NCBI RefSeq assembly: GCF_000165485.1
Contig: NC_014623.1
Span: 4,850,893-4,914,892, forward strand
DNA: 64,000 nucleotides
Source of the DNA: Stigmatella aurantiaca DW4/3-1
GTDB lineage: Bacteria; Myxococcota; Myxococcia; Myxococcales; Myxococcaceae
Direction: 5' to 3'
The notes under the pieces are model-generated. The model was given only the letters and a program-made list of their open reading frames with translations, was not told the origin of the DNA and ran no database searches. Position 1 is the first letter of the stretch; each line of letters begins with the position of its first letter. Below are positions 38,332 to 46,801 of this stretch, piece after piece. Position numbers and translations under genes: made by a program.

Positions 38332-39732
38332 TCAGATGCGGTGCACGGACATCATGTTCGTGTTCCCGGGCTCGTTGAGGGGGACCCCCGCCACGATGAC
38401 CACGGGCGAGCCTGGCTCGCAGAAGGCCTGTTCCCGGCACAGCCGGCGCACCTGCTTGAGCATGGCGTCCGTGGACTGGAGCCGGGTCACCTGCCGCCCC
38501 TGCACCCCCCAGTAGAGCGCCATGCGGTTGACCGTGTCCGCGTTCGGCGTCAGGCCGATGATGCGCGCCTTGGGCCGGAACTCGGAGATCAGCCGTGCGG
38601 TGTGGCCTCGCTCGGTGTAGGCCACGATGGTGCCGATGCCCAACTGCTCGGCCGCCGCCACCGCCGCCGCGGCGACGCCCGCGGACAGGTCCTGCGTTCC
38701 CACCTTCAGGGACGGGCGCAGGGAGGAGGGGAGGCTTCGCTCCGTTTCCTCCACGATGCGCGCCATCGTCGCCGCCGCGTCGATGGGGTACTTGCCCGCG
38801 GCCGTCTCCCCCGAGAGCATCACCGCGTCCGCCCCATCCAGGATGGCGTTGGCCACGTCGGAGACCTCGGCCCGCGTGGGCCGGGCGTTGCCCACCATGC
38901 TCTCCAGCATCTCGGTGGCGACGATGACCAGCCCGCCCTTGCGGTTGACCTCCGCCACCATGCGCTTCTGGATGCCCGGCAGCTGCTCCAGCGGCATCTC
39001 CACCCCCAGATCGCCCCGGGCCACCATCACCCCGTCCGCGGCCTCGGAGATGGCCTCCAGGTTCTCGAGCGCCTGGGGCTTCTCGATCTTCGCGATGAGG
39101 GGTGTTTTCAGCTTCGAGACGTGGGTGCGGGCTTGGTGGATGTCGTTCGCTGTGCGCACGAAGGAGAGCGCCACGTAGTCCACGCCGAGCTCCTGCCCGA
39201 ACGCCAGGTCCTCCGCATCCTTCTCCGTGATGGTGGGCACCGAGATGGCCGCGCCCGGCAGGTTGAGCCCCTTGTGGTCCTTGAGCAGCCCGCCCACCTC
39301 CACGGTCGCGGTGACGTCCCGGCCCGCCACGCGCACCACCCGGAGCCGCACCCGGCCGTCATCCAGGAGGATCATGTCCCCGCGCGTCACGTCTCTTGTC
39401 AGGGAGCGGACGGGGGTGGGAATGAGCGTGCCCTGGCCGAGCACGGCGCGCGTCGTCACGGTGACCGTCTGCCCCGCCTGCACCAGCAACTGGCCGCCCT
39501 CGAAGCGGCCCAGGCGAATCTTCGGCCCCTGGATGTCCTGGAGGATGGCCACCGGGATGCCGAGCTTGCGAGACACCTTGCGCAGGGTGTTCACGCGGCG
39601 CCGATGGTCCTCGTAGACACCGTGCGAGAAGTTGATGCGCGCCACGTTCATCCCGGCGCGCACGAGGCCCTCGATGACCTCGGGAGTGTCCGAGGCAGGT
39701 CCCAGGGTACAGATGATTTTCGCCTTGCGCAT
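38332..39732 (-). CDS. pyk: Pyruvate kinase
   Basis: Last step of glycolysis, PEP plus ADP to pyruvate plus ATP. 466 aa, the usual bacterial length. Seen: KIICTLGPAS at the N-terminus, ARINFSHG, IQGPKIRLG, the active-site strand IAKIEKPQ, MVARGDLGVE, ATEMLESM, and DVANAILDGADAVMLSGETAAG. ATG at 39732 is chosen because it gives MRKAKIICTLGPAS; the frame runs further upstream but codes for nothing family-like. A weak promoter-like pair (TTGTAG and CAAAAT, 39841-39812 on this strand) lies about 80 bases upstream. Confidence 0.97.
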   Translation of the reverse strand: MRKAKIICTLGPASDTPEVIEGLVRAGMNVARINFSHGVYEDHRRRVNTLRKVSRKLGIPVAILQDIQGPKIRLGRFEGGQLLVQAGQTVTVTTRAVLGQGTLIPTPVRSLTRDVTRGDMILLDDGRVRLRVVRVAGRDVTATVEVGGLLKDHKGLNLPGAAISVPTITEKDAEDLAFGQELGVDYVALSFVRTANDIHQARTHVSKLKTPLIAKIEKPQALENLEAISEAADGVMVARGDLGVEMPLEQLPGIQKRMVAEVNRKGGLVIVATEMLESMVGNARPTRAEVSDVANAILDGADAVMLSGETAAGKYPIDAAATMARIVEETERSLPSSLRPSLKVGTQDLSAGVAAAAVAAAEQLGIGTIVAYTERGHTARLISEFRPKARIIGLTPNADTVNRMALYWGVQGRQVTRLQSTDAMLKQVRRLCREQAFCEPGSPVVIVAGVPLNEPGNTNMMSVHRI

Positions 39733-39868
39733 GGCCTGGCATCCTAGGCGGGGGCCTGGTTTGCTTGACAGCTTCAAGCGCGGACCCCGCGAAGATGCCG
39801 CTGGGCAGGTCATTTTGAAAGCGGCTGCGGCTGCCCTACAATTCCACGCGTCGTGCGGCTGAAAGGGC

Positions 39869-39904
39869 AAAGCCCGGCTACCCTGGGAGGGGGGGCCGGG
39901 CTTT
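39869..39904 (-). terminator. Hairpin after the DUF151-type gene
   Basis: Perfect 10-bp stem AAAGCCCGGC (39869-39878) with GCCGGGCTTT (39895-39904), 16-nt G-rich loop. It lies 33 bases beyond the stop of the gene at 39938-40624 and ahead of the pyk leader, so it would separate the two transcripts. Confidence 0.6.
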
Positions 39905-39937
39905 CCCGTTCAAGGCACTCCGTTCGCTGCAAAGCCG

Positions 39938-40624
39938 TCAGAGGCTGATCGGCTTGCTCTTCGAAGGCGCCTTCATGGGCAGGGCATCCGGCTCGCCGCT
40001 GCCCCCCACGCCGGGCATCCCCTGGTGCAGGGACTCGATGTCCTCCCGGCTGATTCCCGCCTGAGAGAGCACCTTGCGCGTCACGCGGATGCGCGCCGAA
40101 CCATCCAGGGCCATGGCGATGGAGTCCGCGGGCCGGGCGTCCAGCTCCAGGTTCTTCTTGCCGTGCTTGATGAAGACGCGGCCCGTGTAGATGTCGCCGC
40201 GCAGGTCATCGATGCGCACCTCGGTGACGCTGCCGCCCAGCTTGTGCACCACATCGTCCAGCAGATCCTGGGCAAGCGGCTGGGGTGATTTCAGCTCGGC
40301 GAGCCGGAAGGCAATGGCCACGGCGGCCGACTCGTCCACGAAGATGGGCAAAACCGTCTGGCCATCCTGCGTGGTCAGCACCACGGCGTGGGTCTGGGCT
40401 TCCACCAGCGGGACGACGTCCCGGACCACCAGATCAATGAGCTCCTTGCAGAGGGACGGGTCGTCTTCCCCAGTCGTGATGCAGGGAGACTCCCGGAGCG
40501 CTTCCGCGGGCGCGGCAACCGCCGGACGCGCCGCGAGAGTGGGGAGGAACAGCAAGCCACCCAGCGCCAACGCCATGGCGGACAGGGGAGCGAGAAAGAG
40601 ACCGGCGCGATTGGGTGTTTTCAC
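39938..40624 (-). CDS. Exported bifunctional-nuclease-family (DUF151) protein
   Basis: A 228-aa protein. Residues about 55-175 match the bifunctional nuclease/DUF151 fold: VVLTTQDGQTVLPIFVDESAAVAIAF, then a segment on the strand TEVRIDDLRGDIYTGRVFI, and DARPADSIAMAL. The N-terminus (about 8-38) is a signal peptide or anchor with an AAR/AVAAPA cleavage-like end, so the domain is placed outside the cytoplasm, whereas most DUF151 proteins are cytosolic. It uses a GTG start. It lies 98 bases downstream of the acidic zinc-ribbon gene. Nuclease activity has been claimed for plant homologues only; here the function is open. Confidence 0.75.
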   Translation of the reverse strand: MKTPNRAGLFLAPLSAMALALGGLLFLPTLAARPAVAAPAEALRESPCITTGEDDPSLCKELIDLVVRDVVPLVEAQTHAVVLTTQDGQTVLPIFVDESAAVAIAFRLAELKSPQPLAQDLLDDVVHKLGGSVTEVRIDDLRGDIYTGRVFIKHGKKNLELDARPADSIAMALDGSARIRVTRKVLSQAGISREDIESLHQGMPGVGGSGEPDALPMKAPSKSKPISL

Positions 40625-40722
40625 CCAACAAACATGCGCACCCCCCTCGGGGTCGGGAGGGCACTGGCCGTGCCACCCGTTGGAGCCCCTGGACCCTGGG
40701 ATGGAGGGCGAGCGAGCAGGCG

Positions 40723-41079
40723 CTAGCGGTCTTCTTCCTCGTCGTCGTAGTCCTCGTCGTCCTCGACGTCCTCGTCTTCGTCCTCGTCATCGTCCTCGTC
40801 GAGGTCATCGTCCTCGTCGGTCTCGTCGTCTTCGTCCTCGTCCTCGAGTTCATCCTCCAGGTCTTCGGACTCGAGCGTCATGCTGACGGCGAACTTCTTG
40901 CCGAGCACGGCGATCTGCGCGCGCATCTCCGAGAGCGCCGCCACGAAATCCTCGGAGAGGTTGGCGGGGGCTTTGGCGTCACAGTGTGGACAGACCAGCT
41001 TCTCTGTCCCCTCGATGAGGTCCTGGGCGTCCAGCTCGAAGCTCGCCTCGCACTTCTGACAGGTGAAGTCGATGCTCAT
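40723..41079 (-). CDS. Zinc-ribbon protein with acidic tail
   Basis: 118 aa. Two CxxC pairs (Cys7/10 and Cys30/33) form a zinc ribbon of the MJ0042 or transcription-factor type. A short helix (about 45-65, SEDFVAALSEMRAQIAVL) follows, and from about 70 to the end the protein is almost only Asp and Glu, about 45 residues. The start is ATG at 41079, which places the ribbon at the N-terminus; the same frame is open far upstream but lies antisense to the acyl-CoA ligase gene and is not coding. The acidic tail could bind basic proteins or metal, but the role is unknown. Confidence 0.75.
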   Translation of the reverse strand: MSIDFTCQKCEASFELDAQDLIEGTEKLVCPHCDAKAPANLSEDFVAALSEMRAQIAVLGKKFAVSMTLESEDLEDELEDEDEDDETDEDDDLDEDDDEDEDEDVEDDEDYDDEEEDR

Positions 41080-41092
41080 GATCGTTGCGCGG

Positions 41093-41120
41093 AATACATA
41101 GCCCTCCAGTCGCCTGTCAA
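41093..41120 (-). promoter_or_regulatory. Sigma-70-like promoter for the zinc-ribbon gene
   Basis: On the minus strand TTGACA (41120-41115), a 16-base spacer, then TGTATT (41098-41093). The -35 box is a perfect consensus and the -10 matches four of six. Transcription would begin only a few bases before the ATG at 41079, so the mRNA would be nearly leaderless; no Shine-Dalgarno is visible. Confidence 0.45.
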
Positions 41121-41187
41121 CGGTGGAGACACAGAGCCCTTGCGTCTCATGGTCCCCCTGGCGGGGTTTCTGTAGCCTCTCTCGCCC

Positions 41188-43002
41188 ATGGAACCCCCCA
41201 AGACGATGGTCCACGTGCTCCACGAGCAGGCGACCCGGTACGAGCACCGTCCCGCCCTCTGGAGCCGCCACGGCGGCACGTACCGGCCCACCTCCTGGCA
41301 TGATTACGCCCTGAGGGTGAGGCGCTTCGCACTCGGCCTGCGGGGGCTGGGCTTCTCCGCCCGGGGGACGCTGGGCATCCTCGGCTTCAACCGGGAGGAG
41401 TGGCTGGTGGCGGACTTGGCCGCCATGGCGCTCGGAGGCGTTCCCGTCGGGCTCTACACCAACAGCAGCGTGGAACAGCTGGAGTACATCCTCGGCGACT
41501 GTGAGGCGGAAGTCCTCCTGGTGGAAAACGAGGCGTTTCTGAAGTCCGCCTTGGTGCTGCGCGAGCGGCTGCCCCGCCTGCGTCACCTCATTGTCATGGA
41601 GGCCCCGGAGCGGCTGCCGGAGGGCGTGCTGAGCTATCAGGACGTCCTGGGGCGCGGCATGGGGGTGGACGAGGGGCCGTACTGGGACGCGGTCCAAGCC
41701 CTCTCGCCGGAGGCCTTGGCCACCCTCATTTACACTTCGGGAACCACGGGGTCTCCCAAGGGGGTGATGCTCAGCCACCGCAACCTGGTGTGGACGGCGT
41801 CGGCGGTCCTTCAGGAGGCGGACTTCCAGGTGAAGCCGACCCGCATCCTGTCCTACCTGCCGCTCTCGCACATCGCCGAGCAGGTGCTCTCCCTGCATGG
41901 GCCGTTGGTGGCGGGCGCCCAGGTGTACTTCGCGGACTCCATCGATGCGATGCCGCGCAATCTCCGGGAGGTCCGGCCCACCTTCTTCTTCGGGGTTCCC
42001 CGGGTCTGGGAGAAGTTCAAGTCCAAGGCGGAGGAGGGGATGCGCGCCCTGTCCCCGGTGCGCCAGCGCGTGCTGGCGTGGGCCCGGGGGGCGGCGGCCG
42101 AGTACCACGCCCGGATGCTCCAGGGAGAGCGGGTGTCGCCGTGGCTGGAGGCCCAGTACCGGCTGGCCCGCCGCGCGGTGTTCGCCCCCCTCCATGCGGG
42201 CATTGGCCTGGACCAGGCCGAGTTCCTCGTCACGGCGGCGGCCCCCATTGGCCGGGAGGTGCTCGATTTCTTCGCGTCCATCGATCTCATCGTGCGCGAG
42301 GTCTACGGCTCGTCCGAGCTGACGGGGCCCGCCACCCTCAACACCCGCGAGGCCACCCAGTTGGGCTCCGTGGGGCGCCCCCTGATGGGCGTGGAGATGC
42401 GGATCGCCGAGGACGGCGAGCTGCTCATCCGGGGGGGCAACGTGTGCATGGGCTACTACAAGAATGACGAGGCCACCGCGGAGCTGCTGAAGGACGGGTG
42501 GCTGCACACCGGGGATGTGGGCGTCCTGGACGCGGAGGGCTTCACCCACATCACCGGCCGGAAGAAGGAGATCATCGTCACCTCGGGCGGCAAGAAGACC
42601 GCGCCGGCGAACATCGAGGCCCTGCTCAAGACGGTGGCCCCGGTCTCCCACGCGGTCGTCATCGGCGAGCGGCGCAAGTACCTGGTGGCGTTGCTGACGC
42701 TGGACCCGAAGGCGGCGCGCGCCCTGGCCCAGGAGAAGGGCTGGCCAGAGGAGCCCCGGGCGCTGGCGGCCGAGCCTCGCCTGCACCAGTACCTGGAGCA
42801 GGCCGTGGCGCGGGAGGTGAACCCGAAGCTGTCCCGCTTCGAGACCATCAAGCGCATCGCCATCCTCCCGGAAGACTTCTCCGTCGAATCCGGGGAGATG
42901 ACGCCCACCCTCAAGGTGCGCCGCCAGGCGGTGGAGCAGAAGCACGCCGCCCTCATCGAGTCCCTCTACGCCGAGGGCGCGGGCGCCGAGTCCTCCGGTT
43001 GA
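41188..43002 (+). CDS. Long-chain acyl-CoA synthetase (AMP-forming)
   Basis: Activates fatty acids to acyl-CoA. 604 aa of the ANL superfamily, closest in layout to FadD15/ACSBG-type long-chain ligases. Seen: P-loop TLIYTSGTTGSPKGVMLSH (about 178-196), LPLSHIAEQ, FFFGVPRVWEK, YGSSELTGPAT, GDVG near 445, and ITGRKKEIIVTSGGKK ahead of the C-terminal subdomain. It is divergent from the zinc-ribbon gene. No CoA-dependent partner lies beside it; general beta-oxidation or lipid remodelling is the plain expectation. A second ATG six codons in (residue 7) is possible. Confidence 0.88.
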   Translation: MEPPKTMVHVLHEQATRYEHRPALWSRHGGTYRPTSWHDYALRVRRFALGLRGLGFSARGTLGILGFNREEWLVADLAAMALGGVPVGLYTNSSVEQLEYILGDCEAEVLLVENEAFLKSALVLRERLPRLRHLIVMEAPERLPEGVLSYQDVLGRGMGVDEGPYWDAVQALSPEALATLIYTSGTTGSPKGVMLSHRNLVWTASAVLQEADFQVKPTRILSYLPLSHIAEQVLSLHGPLVAGAQVYFADSIDAMPRNLREVRPTFFFGVPRVWEKFKSKAEEGMRALSPVRQRVLAWARGAAAEYHARMLQGERVSPWLEAQYRLARRAVFAPLHAGIGLDQAEFLVTAAAPIGREVLDFFASIDLIVREVYGSSELTGPATLNTREATQLGSVGRPLMGVEMRIAEDGELLIRGGNVCMGYYKNDEATAELLKDGWLHTGDVGVLDAEGFTHITGRKKEIIVTSGGKKTAPANIEALLKTVAPVSHAVVIGERRKYLVALLTLDPKAARALAQEKGWPEEPRALAAEPRLHQYLEQAVAREVNPKLSRFETIKRIAILPEDFSVESGEMTPTLKVRRQAVEQKHAALIESLYAEGAGAESSG

Positions 43003-43010
43003 AACACGAA

Positions 43011-43037
43011 GGGCGGGGGACCTGGAGTCCCTCGCCC
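43011..43037. terminator. Bidirectional hairpin between acyl-CoA ligase and gltA
   Basis: GGGCGGGGGAC (43011-43021) pairs with GTCCCTCGCCC (43027-43037) as ten Watson-Crick pairs and one G-T, with a 5-nt loop. It begins 8 bases after the acyl-CoA ligase stop and lies 33 bases beyond the gltA stop on the other strand. Confidence 0.7.
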
Positions 43038-43070
43038 TCGGTGAACCCTCTGGTATGCGGAGCGCCGGGC

Positions 43071-44372
43071 CTACTTGGCGGTGCGCTTGTCCATGGGGAT
43101 GTAGTCGCGGCGCTTGGAGCCGACGAACACCTGCCGCGGCCGGGCGATCTTCTGCTCCGGGTCCTTCACCATCTCCTCCCACTGCGCGCACCAGCCCACC
43201 GTGCGCGGGATGGCGAAGAGCACCGGGAACATCTCCACCGGGAAGCCCATCGCCTCGTAGATGAGGCCCGAGTAGAAGTCGACGTTCGGGTACAGCTTGC
43301 GCTTGACGAAGTACTCGTCCTGCAGGGCGATGCGCTCCAGCTCCAGCGCGATGTCCAGCAGCGGGTTCTTGCCCGTCACCTCGAACACCTCGTCCGCCAC
43401 GCGCTTGATGACCTTGGCGCGGGGGTCATACGACTTGTAGACGCGGTGGCCGAAGCCCATCAGCTTCTTCTCGCCCTCGCCGCTCTTCACCGACTTGATG
43501 AACTCGGGGATCTTCGAGATGTGGCCGATCTCGCGCAGCATGCGCAGCACCGCCTCGTTGGCGCCGCCGTGCAGCGGGCCGTAGAGCGCGCCGATGCCCG
43601 CGCTGACCGCCGAGTACGGGTCCACCTCGGACGAGCCCACCGTGCGCACGGAGGTGGTGGAGCAGTTCTGCTCGTGGTCCGCGTGCAGGATGAAGAGCAC
43701 GTCCAGCGCGTGCTCCAGCGTCGGGTGCGCCTTGTACGTGGCGGTGCCGATGCGCCGGATCATCGCCAGGAAGTTGGCGACGTAGGACAAGTCATTGTCC
43801 GGGTAGATGTACGGCAGGCCCATGCTGTGGCGGAACGAGAAGGCCGCGATCGTGGGCATCTTGGCGATGAGCCGGGTGATCTGGATGCTGCGGCTCTGCT
43901 CGTCCTTGATGCTCTTGGCGTCCGGGTAGAAGCTCGACAGCGCCGCCACGGTGGAGGCCAGCATGGACATGGGGTGCGCGTCGTAGCGGAACCCATCCAT
44001 GAACGCCTTGATGTTCTCGTGCACGTACGTGTGGTGCGTCACGAGGTGGGTGAACTGCTCCAGCTCCTTGGGGGTGGGCAGGGCGCCGTTGATCAGCAGG
44101 TAGGCCACCTCGAGGAACGAGGACTTCTCGGCCAACTGCTCGATGGGGTAGCCCCGGTACTCCAGAATGCCCTTGTCGCCATCGATATAGGTGATGGCGC
44201 TCTTACAGTTGGCCGTGTTCAGGAACGCTGGGTCGTACCCCATCAGGCCGAAGTCATCGTCACCTACCTTGATCTGCCGGAGGGAGGCGGTGCGAATGCA
44301 CCCGTTCTCGACCGGAACCTCATAGGTCTTCCCGGTCCGGTTGTCCGTGATGGTCAGCGTGTCCTTGGGCAT
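43071..44372 (-). CDS. gltA: Citrate synthase
   Basis: Condenses acetyl-CoA and oxaloacetate at the entry to the TCA cycle. 433 aa, the length of the hexameric type II enzyme. Seen: GYPIEQLAEKSSF, HADHEQNCST with a substrate His, PLHGGANEAVL with the catalytic His, MGFGHRVYK, and NVDFYSG with the catalytic Asp. ATG at 44372. It is downstream of aroA on the same strand across an 84-base gap that holds a dyad, so it may be read from its own promoter. The other TCA genes are about 12 kb away. Confidence 0.97.
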   Translation of the reverse strand: MPKDTLTITDNRTGKTYEVPVENGCIRTASLRQIKVGDDDFGLMGYDPAFLNTANCKSAITYIDGDKGILEYRGYPIEQLAEKSSFLEVAYLLINGALPTPKELEQFTHLVTHHTYVHENIKAFMDGFRYDAHPMSMLASTVAALSSFYPDAKSIKDEQSRSIQITRLIAKMPTIAAFSFRHSMGLPYIYPDNDLSYVANFLAMIRRIGTATYKAHPTLEHALDVLFILHADHEQNCSTTSVRTVGSSEVDPYSAVSAGIGALYGPLHGGANEAVLRMLREIGHISKIPEFIKSVKSGEGEKKLMGFGHRVYKSYDPRAKVIKRVADEVFEVTGKNPLLDIALELERIALQDEYFVKRKLYPNVDFYSGLIYEAMGFPVEMFPVLFAIPRTVGWCAQWEEMVKDPEQKIARPRQVFVGSKRRDYIPMDKRTAK

Positions 44373-44384
44373 GGGCGGGAGATT

Positions 44385-44438
44385 TCACAGGGAGCAGAGC
44401 GCTTTCAACAAAAAAGATCGCCCCCCGCCTCCCTGTGA
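44385..44438 (-). promoter_or_regulatory. Long-spaced inverted repeat upstream of gltA
   Basis: TCACAGGGAG (44385-44394) and CTCCCTGTGA (44429-44438) are perfect 10-bp inverted repeats 34 bases apart, filling the aroA-gltA gap. In the transcript they could form a stem close to the gltA start; as DNA they could be a two-site operator. A TTTTTT run (44416-44411 on this strand) follows a GC-rich stretch inside the loop, so part of it may end aro transcription. Confidence 0.4.
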
Positions 44439-44456
44439 CACTTGGAACACGCGGGC

Positions 44457-45719
44457 TCACTCAGACAGCCGGACGCCCGTGCGCTCCATCTGTCGCCAGA
44501 AGCCAGGAAAGCTCTTCTCCACACACTCAGGCCCGGTCAGTGTCAGGCGTGCGCCCGACAGGACCGACAGGGTTGCGGAAACCATGGCGAGCCGGTGGTC
44601 TCCGTGGCTATTCATCGAGAAGTGTGCGGGCGGGGCGGACGGGGGCGTGAGCGTGAGCGTCTCGCCCTCCAGCGTGGTGCGCCCGCCGTAGGCGGCCACC
44701 AGGGTGCGGATGCCCTCCAGCCGGTCGCTCTCCTTCACGCGAAGGATGCCTACATCGGTCAGGGTGGAGGGGGCGGGCAGCACACATCCGAGGGCCGCGA
44801 GCGTGGGGAGCAGATCCGGACACTCCTTGCCCGAGGCCACCAGCCCCGCGCGGGCCTTGCCCTCCAGGCGCATCGTGAGGTCCGGGCCCGTCACGGGGGT
44901 CAGGCCCGCGGGTTGCACCAGCCGGAGGATGGCTTGATCGGGGTGGGCGTTGGCGGGGTCCGCGCGCTCCACGCTGCCGCCGGTGCGCCATGCGATGAGC
45001 AGCAGGTAGCCCAGGGAGGACCAGTCGCCGGGCAGGGCGGGGGCGTTCTGGGGCGGCTGGTAGGCCGTCACCGTGAACCGGGAGGCGCTCTCCTCGACGG
45101 TGAAGCCGAAGCGCCGCAGCCAGGTGAGCGTCAGCTCCAGGTAGCCGGCGCTCGTCAGGGTGCCCTGGATTTCCACGCTCCAGGGGCGCTTCTCGCGCAG
45201 GAAGAGCGCCGCGCTGCCCAGCAGGAGGCTGGAGGCGTACTGGCTGCTCTGGTCTCCCGGAACGCGGAAGACCGGGTTTTGGGTGCCCTCGGGCGCGTGG
45301 AGCTCCACGGGCCAGGGCTTGCCCTCGGTGAGGGCGAGGCCCTTGGGCCCGAGCGCCTCGCGGAGGGACGTGAAGAGCGCGCCGTGGGGGCGCTCTCCCA
45401 GGCGCGGGGTGCCGGTGAAGCGCACCCGGGCGCCCGGCGTCACCGCGGCCTGGGTGACGAGGATGCGGAAGGGGGCGCCTCCATCGGCGCAGTCCACGTC
45501 GCGCAGGGGGCCCGGCGGCAGGCGCAAGGCCTCCACGCCGCGCTTGAGGACGCGCACGTCCGCGGGCAGGTCGGCCTCGGGCTCGGACTGGAGCGAGCTC
45601 AAGGGCCAGTGGCCGGTGAGGTGCGCGAGCACCAGCGCCCGCTGGGCGTCGGACTTGGAGACGGGCGGGGTGAGGCGCGCGGCGGTGAGGTGGCTGGGAT
45701 CGATGTGAAGCTGGCTCAT
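44457..45719 (-). CDS. aroA: 3-phosphoshikimate 1-carboxyvinyltransferase (EPSP synthase)
   Basis: Transfers enolpyruvate from PEP to shikimate 3-phosphate. 420 aa. Seen: PPVSKSDAQRALVLA near residue 20, the DCADGGAPFRIL segment in the place of the usual GNAGTTxR region, VPGDQSSQYASSLLL, VKESDRLEGIRTLV and SHGDHRLAMV. The DGGAPFR version differs from the common NAGTA/TMR loop that binds PEP, so it may belong to a divergent class II-like group. Its ATG overlaps the aroB stop (ATGA). It is the last gene of the aro operon. Confidence 0.93.
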   Translation of the reverse strand: MSQLHIDPSHLTAARLTPPVSKSDAQRALVLAHLTGHWPLSSLQSEPEADLPADVRVLKRGVEALRLPPGPLRDVDCADGGAPFRILVTQAAVTPGARVRFTGTPRLGERPHGALFTSLREALGPKGLALTEGKPWPVELHAPEGTQNPVFRVPGDQSSQYASSLLLGSAALFLREKRPWSVEIQGTLTSAGYLELTLTWLRRFGFTVEESASRFTVTAYQPPQNAPALPGDWSSLGYLLLIAWRTGGSVERADPANAHPDQAILRLVQPAGLTPVTGPDLTMRLEGKARAGLVASGKECPDLLPTLAALGCVLPAPSTLTDVGILRVKESDRLEGIRTLVAAYGGRTTLEGETLTLTPPSAPPAHFSMNSHGDHRLAMVSATLSVLSGARLTLTGPECVEKSFPGFWRQMERTGVRLSE

Positions 45720-46801
45720 GGGCGGATTCCCTTCTTCCAGGCGGGCCAGAGTTGGCGCCATTCGGCCTCGGAGACGTCCCGGATGTCGAAGGCGCCGATG
45801 GCGGTGAGCAGCACCATGCGCAGCTCGCCCGATTTGCCTGCCTTCTTGTCGGCGGCGAGCAGCGTCACCACGTCCTTCAGGGACGCGCGCTGAGCCAGGG
45901 CGGCGATCCGCTCCCGGCCGAGCACGCCAGGCCCTTGTTCCAGCGCCTGCTCGACCTGGAGCGCCACCGGCTCGGGGGTGACGCCCAGGCGCCGCCCAGC
46001 ATCCAGCGCGCAGAGCATGCCCAGGCCCACCGCGTCCCCATGGGACAGCTTGAAGCGGGACAGGCTCTCCAGCACGTGGCCGAAGCTGTGGCCGAAGTTG
46101 AGCACGCGCCGCAGGCCACTCTGCTCGTAGGGGTCCTGCGCGCAGACGCTCTCCTTGAGCCGGCGCGCGTCCTTCACCAGCCGCTCCAGGGTGGGCGGCT
46201 GCCGCGTGTACTTCCGGAAGAGGCGCGCGTCGAGGCAGGCCACCATCTTCCAGGCCTCGATGGCGCCTTCCCGGCGCTGGGCATCGGACAGCGAGGTGAA
46301 GAACTCCGGGCAGATCCACGCCTCTTCCGCGTAGTGGAAGACGCCCACGGGGTTCTTCACCACGCGCCCGCGCGCCACGAGATCCACCGCCCCCTTGCCG
46401 CCGAGGCTGCTGTCCACCGCGGCGAGCAGGGTGGTGGGCACCTGCACCAACCGCACCCCGCGCTTGAGCACGTGCGCGGCCACCGTGGCCACATCGCCCA
46501 GGGTGCCTCCACCGACCACCACCAGCGTGCCGGAGCGGGGCAGGGAGAGCCCACCGGCCAGCACCTTCTCCAGCGAGGCGAAGTTCTTGGCCCGTTCCCC
46601 GCCGGTGATCTGCACGATGGCGCGGGGGCGGCGCGCCTCCAGCGCGGGGACGAGGCCCGGGTGGAGCTGGGCCACGGTGCGATCCACCACGGCCAGGCTC
46701 CCCTCGGGCAGCCGTGCGGCGAGCTTGGAAAAGGAGCCCCAGCGATCGGTGGCGGGGCGGTAGGAGCCAGGGGGAAGCGGCGGAAGCGGGGGTGTGCTCA
46801 T
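45716..46801 (-). CDS. aroB: 3-dehydroquinate synthase
   Basis: NAD- and metal-dependent cyclisation of DAHP to dehydroquinate. 361 aa. Seen: GGERAKNF, GGGTLGDV for NAD binding, PTTLLAAVDSSLGGKG, the metal His in LNFGHSFGH, and SHGDAVGLGM. The N-terminus carries a Pro-rich stretch (residues 4-15). Its stop overlaps the aroA start and its start overlaps the aroC stop, each by ATGA, so it is translationally coupled in the middle of the operon. Confidence 0.96.
   Translation of the reverse strand: MSTPPLPPLPPGSYRPATDRWGSFSKLAARLPEGSLAVVDRTVAQLHPGLVPALEARRPRAIVQITGGERAKNFASLEKVLAGGLSLPRSGTLVVVGGGTLGDVATVAAHVLKRGVRLVQVPTTLLAAVDSSLGGKGAVDLVARGRVVKNPVGVFHYAEEAWICPEFFTSLSDAQRREGAIEAWKMVACLDARLFRKYTRQPPTLERLVKDARRLKESVCAQDPYEQSGLRRVLNFGHSFGHVLESLSRFKLSHGDAVGLGMLCALDAGRRLGVTPEPVALQVEQALEQGPGVLGRERIAALAQRASLKDVVTLLAADKKAGKSGELRMVLLTAIGAFDIRDVSEAEWRQLWPAWKKGIRP

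Noticed and set aside
40735..40860. GTC/CTC-rich simple repeat as a non-coding element
   Set aside because: It is explained by the Asp/Glu codons of the acidic tail.
41080..43191. Minus-strand extension of the zinc-ribbon frame to over 800 codons
   Set aside because: It runs antisense through the acyl-CoA ligase gene and is compositionally a shadow; only the ribbon and acidic tail downstream of ATG 41079 are gene-like.
42498..44438. 646-codon plus-strand frame across acyl-CoA ligase end and gltA
   Set aside because: His/Asp/Arg-rich translation typical of the antisense of high-GC genes; gltA on the other strand is unambiguous.
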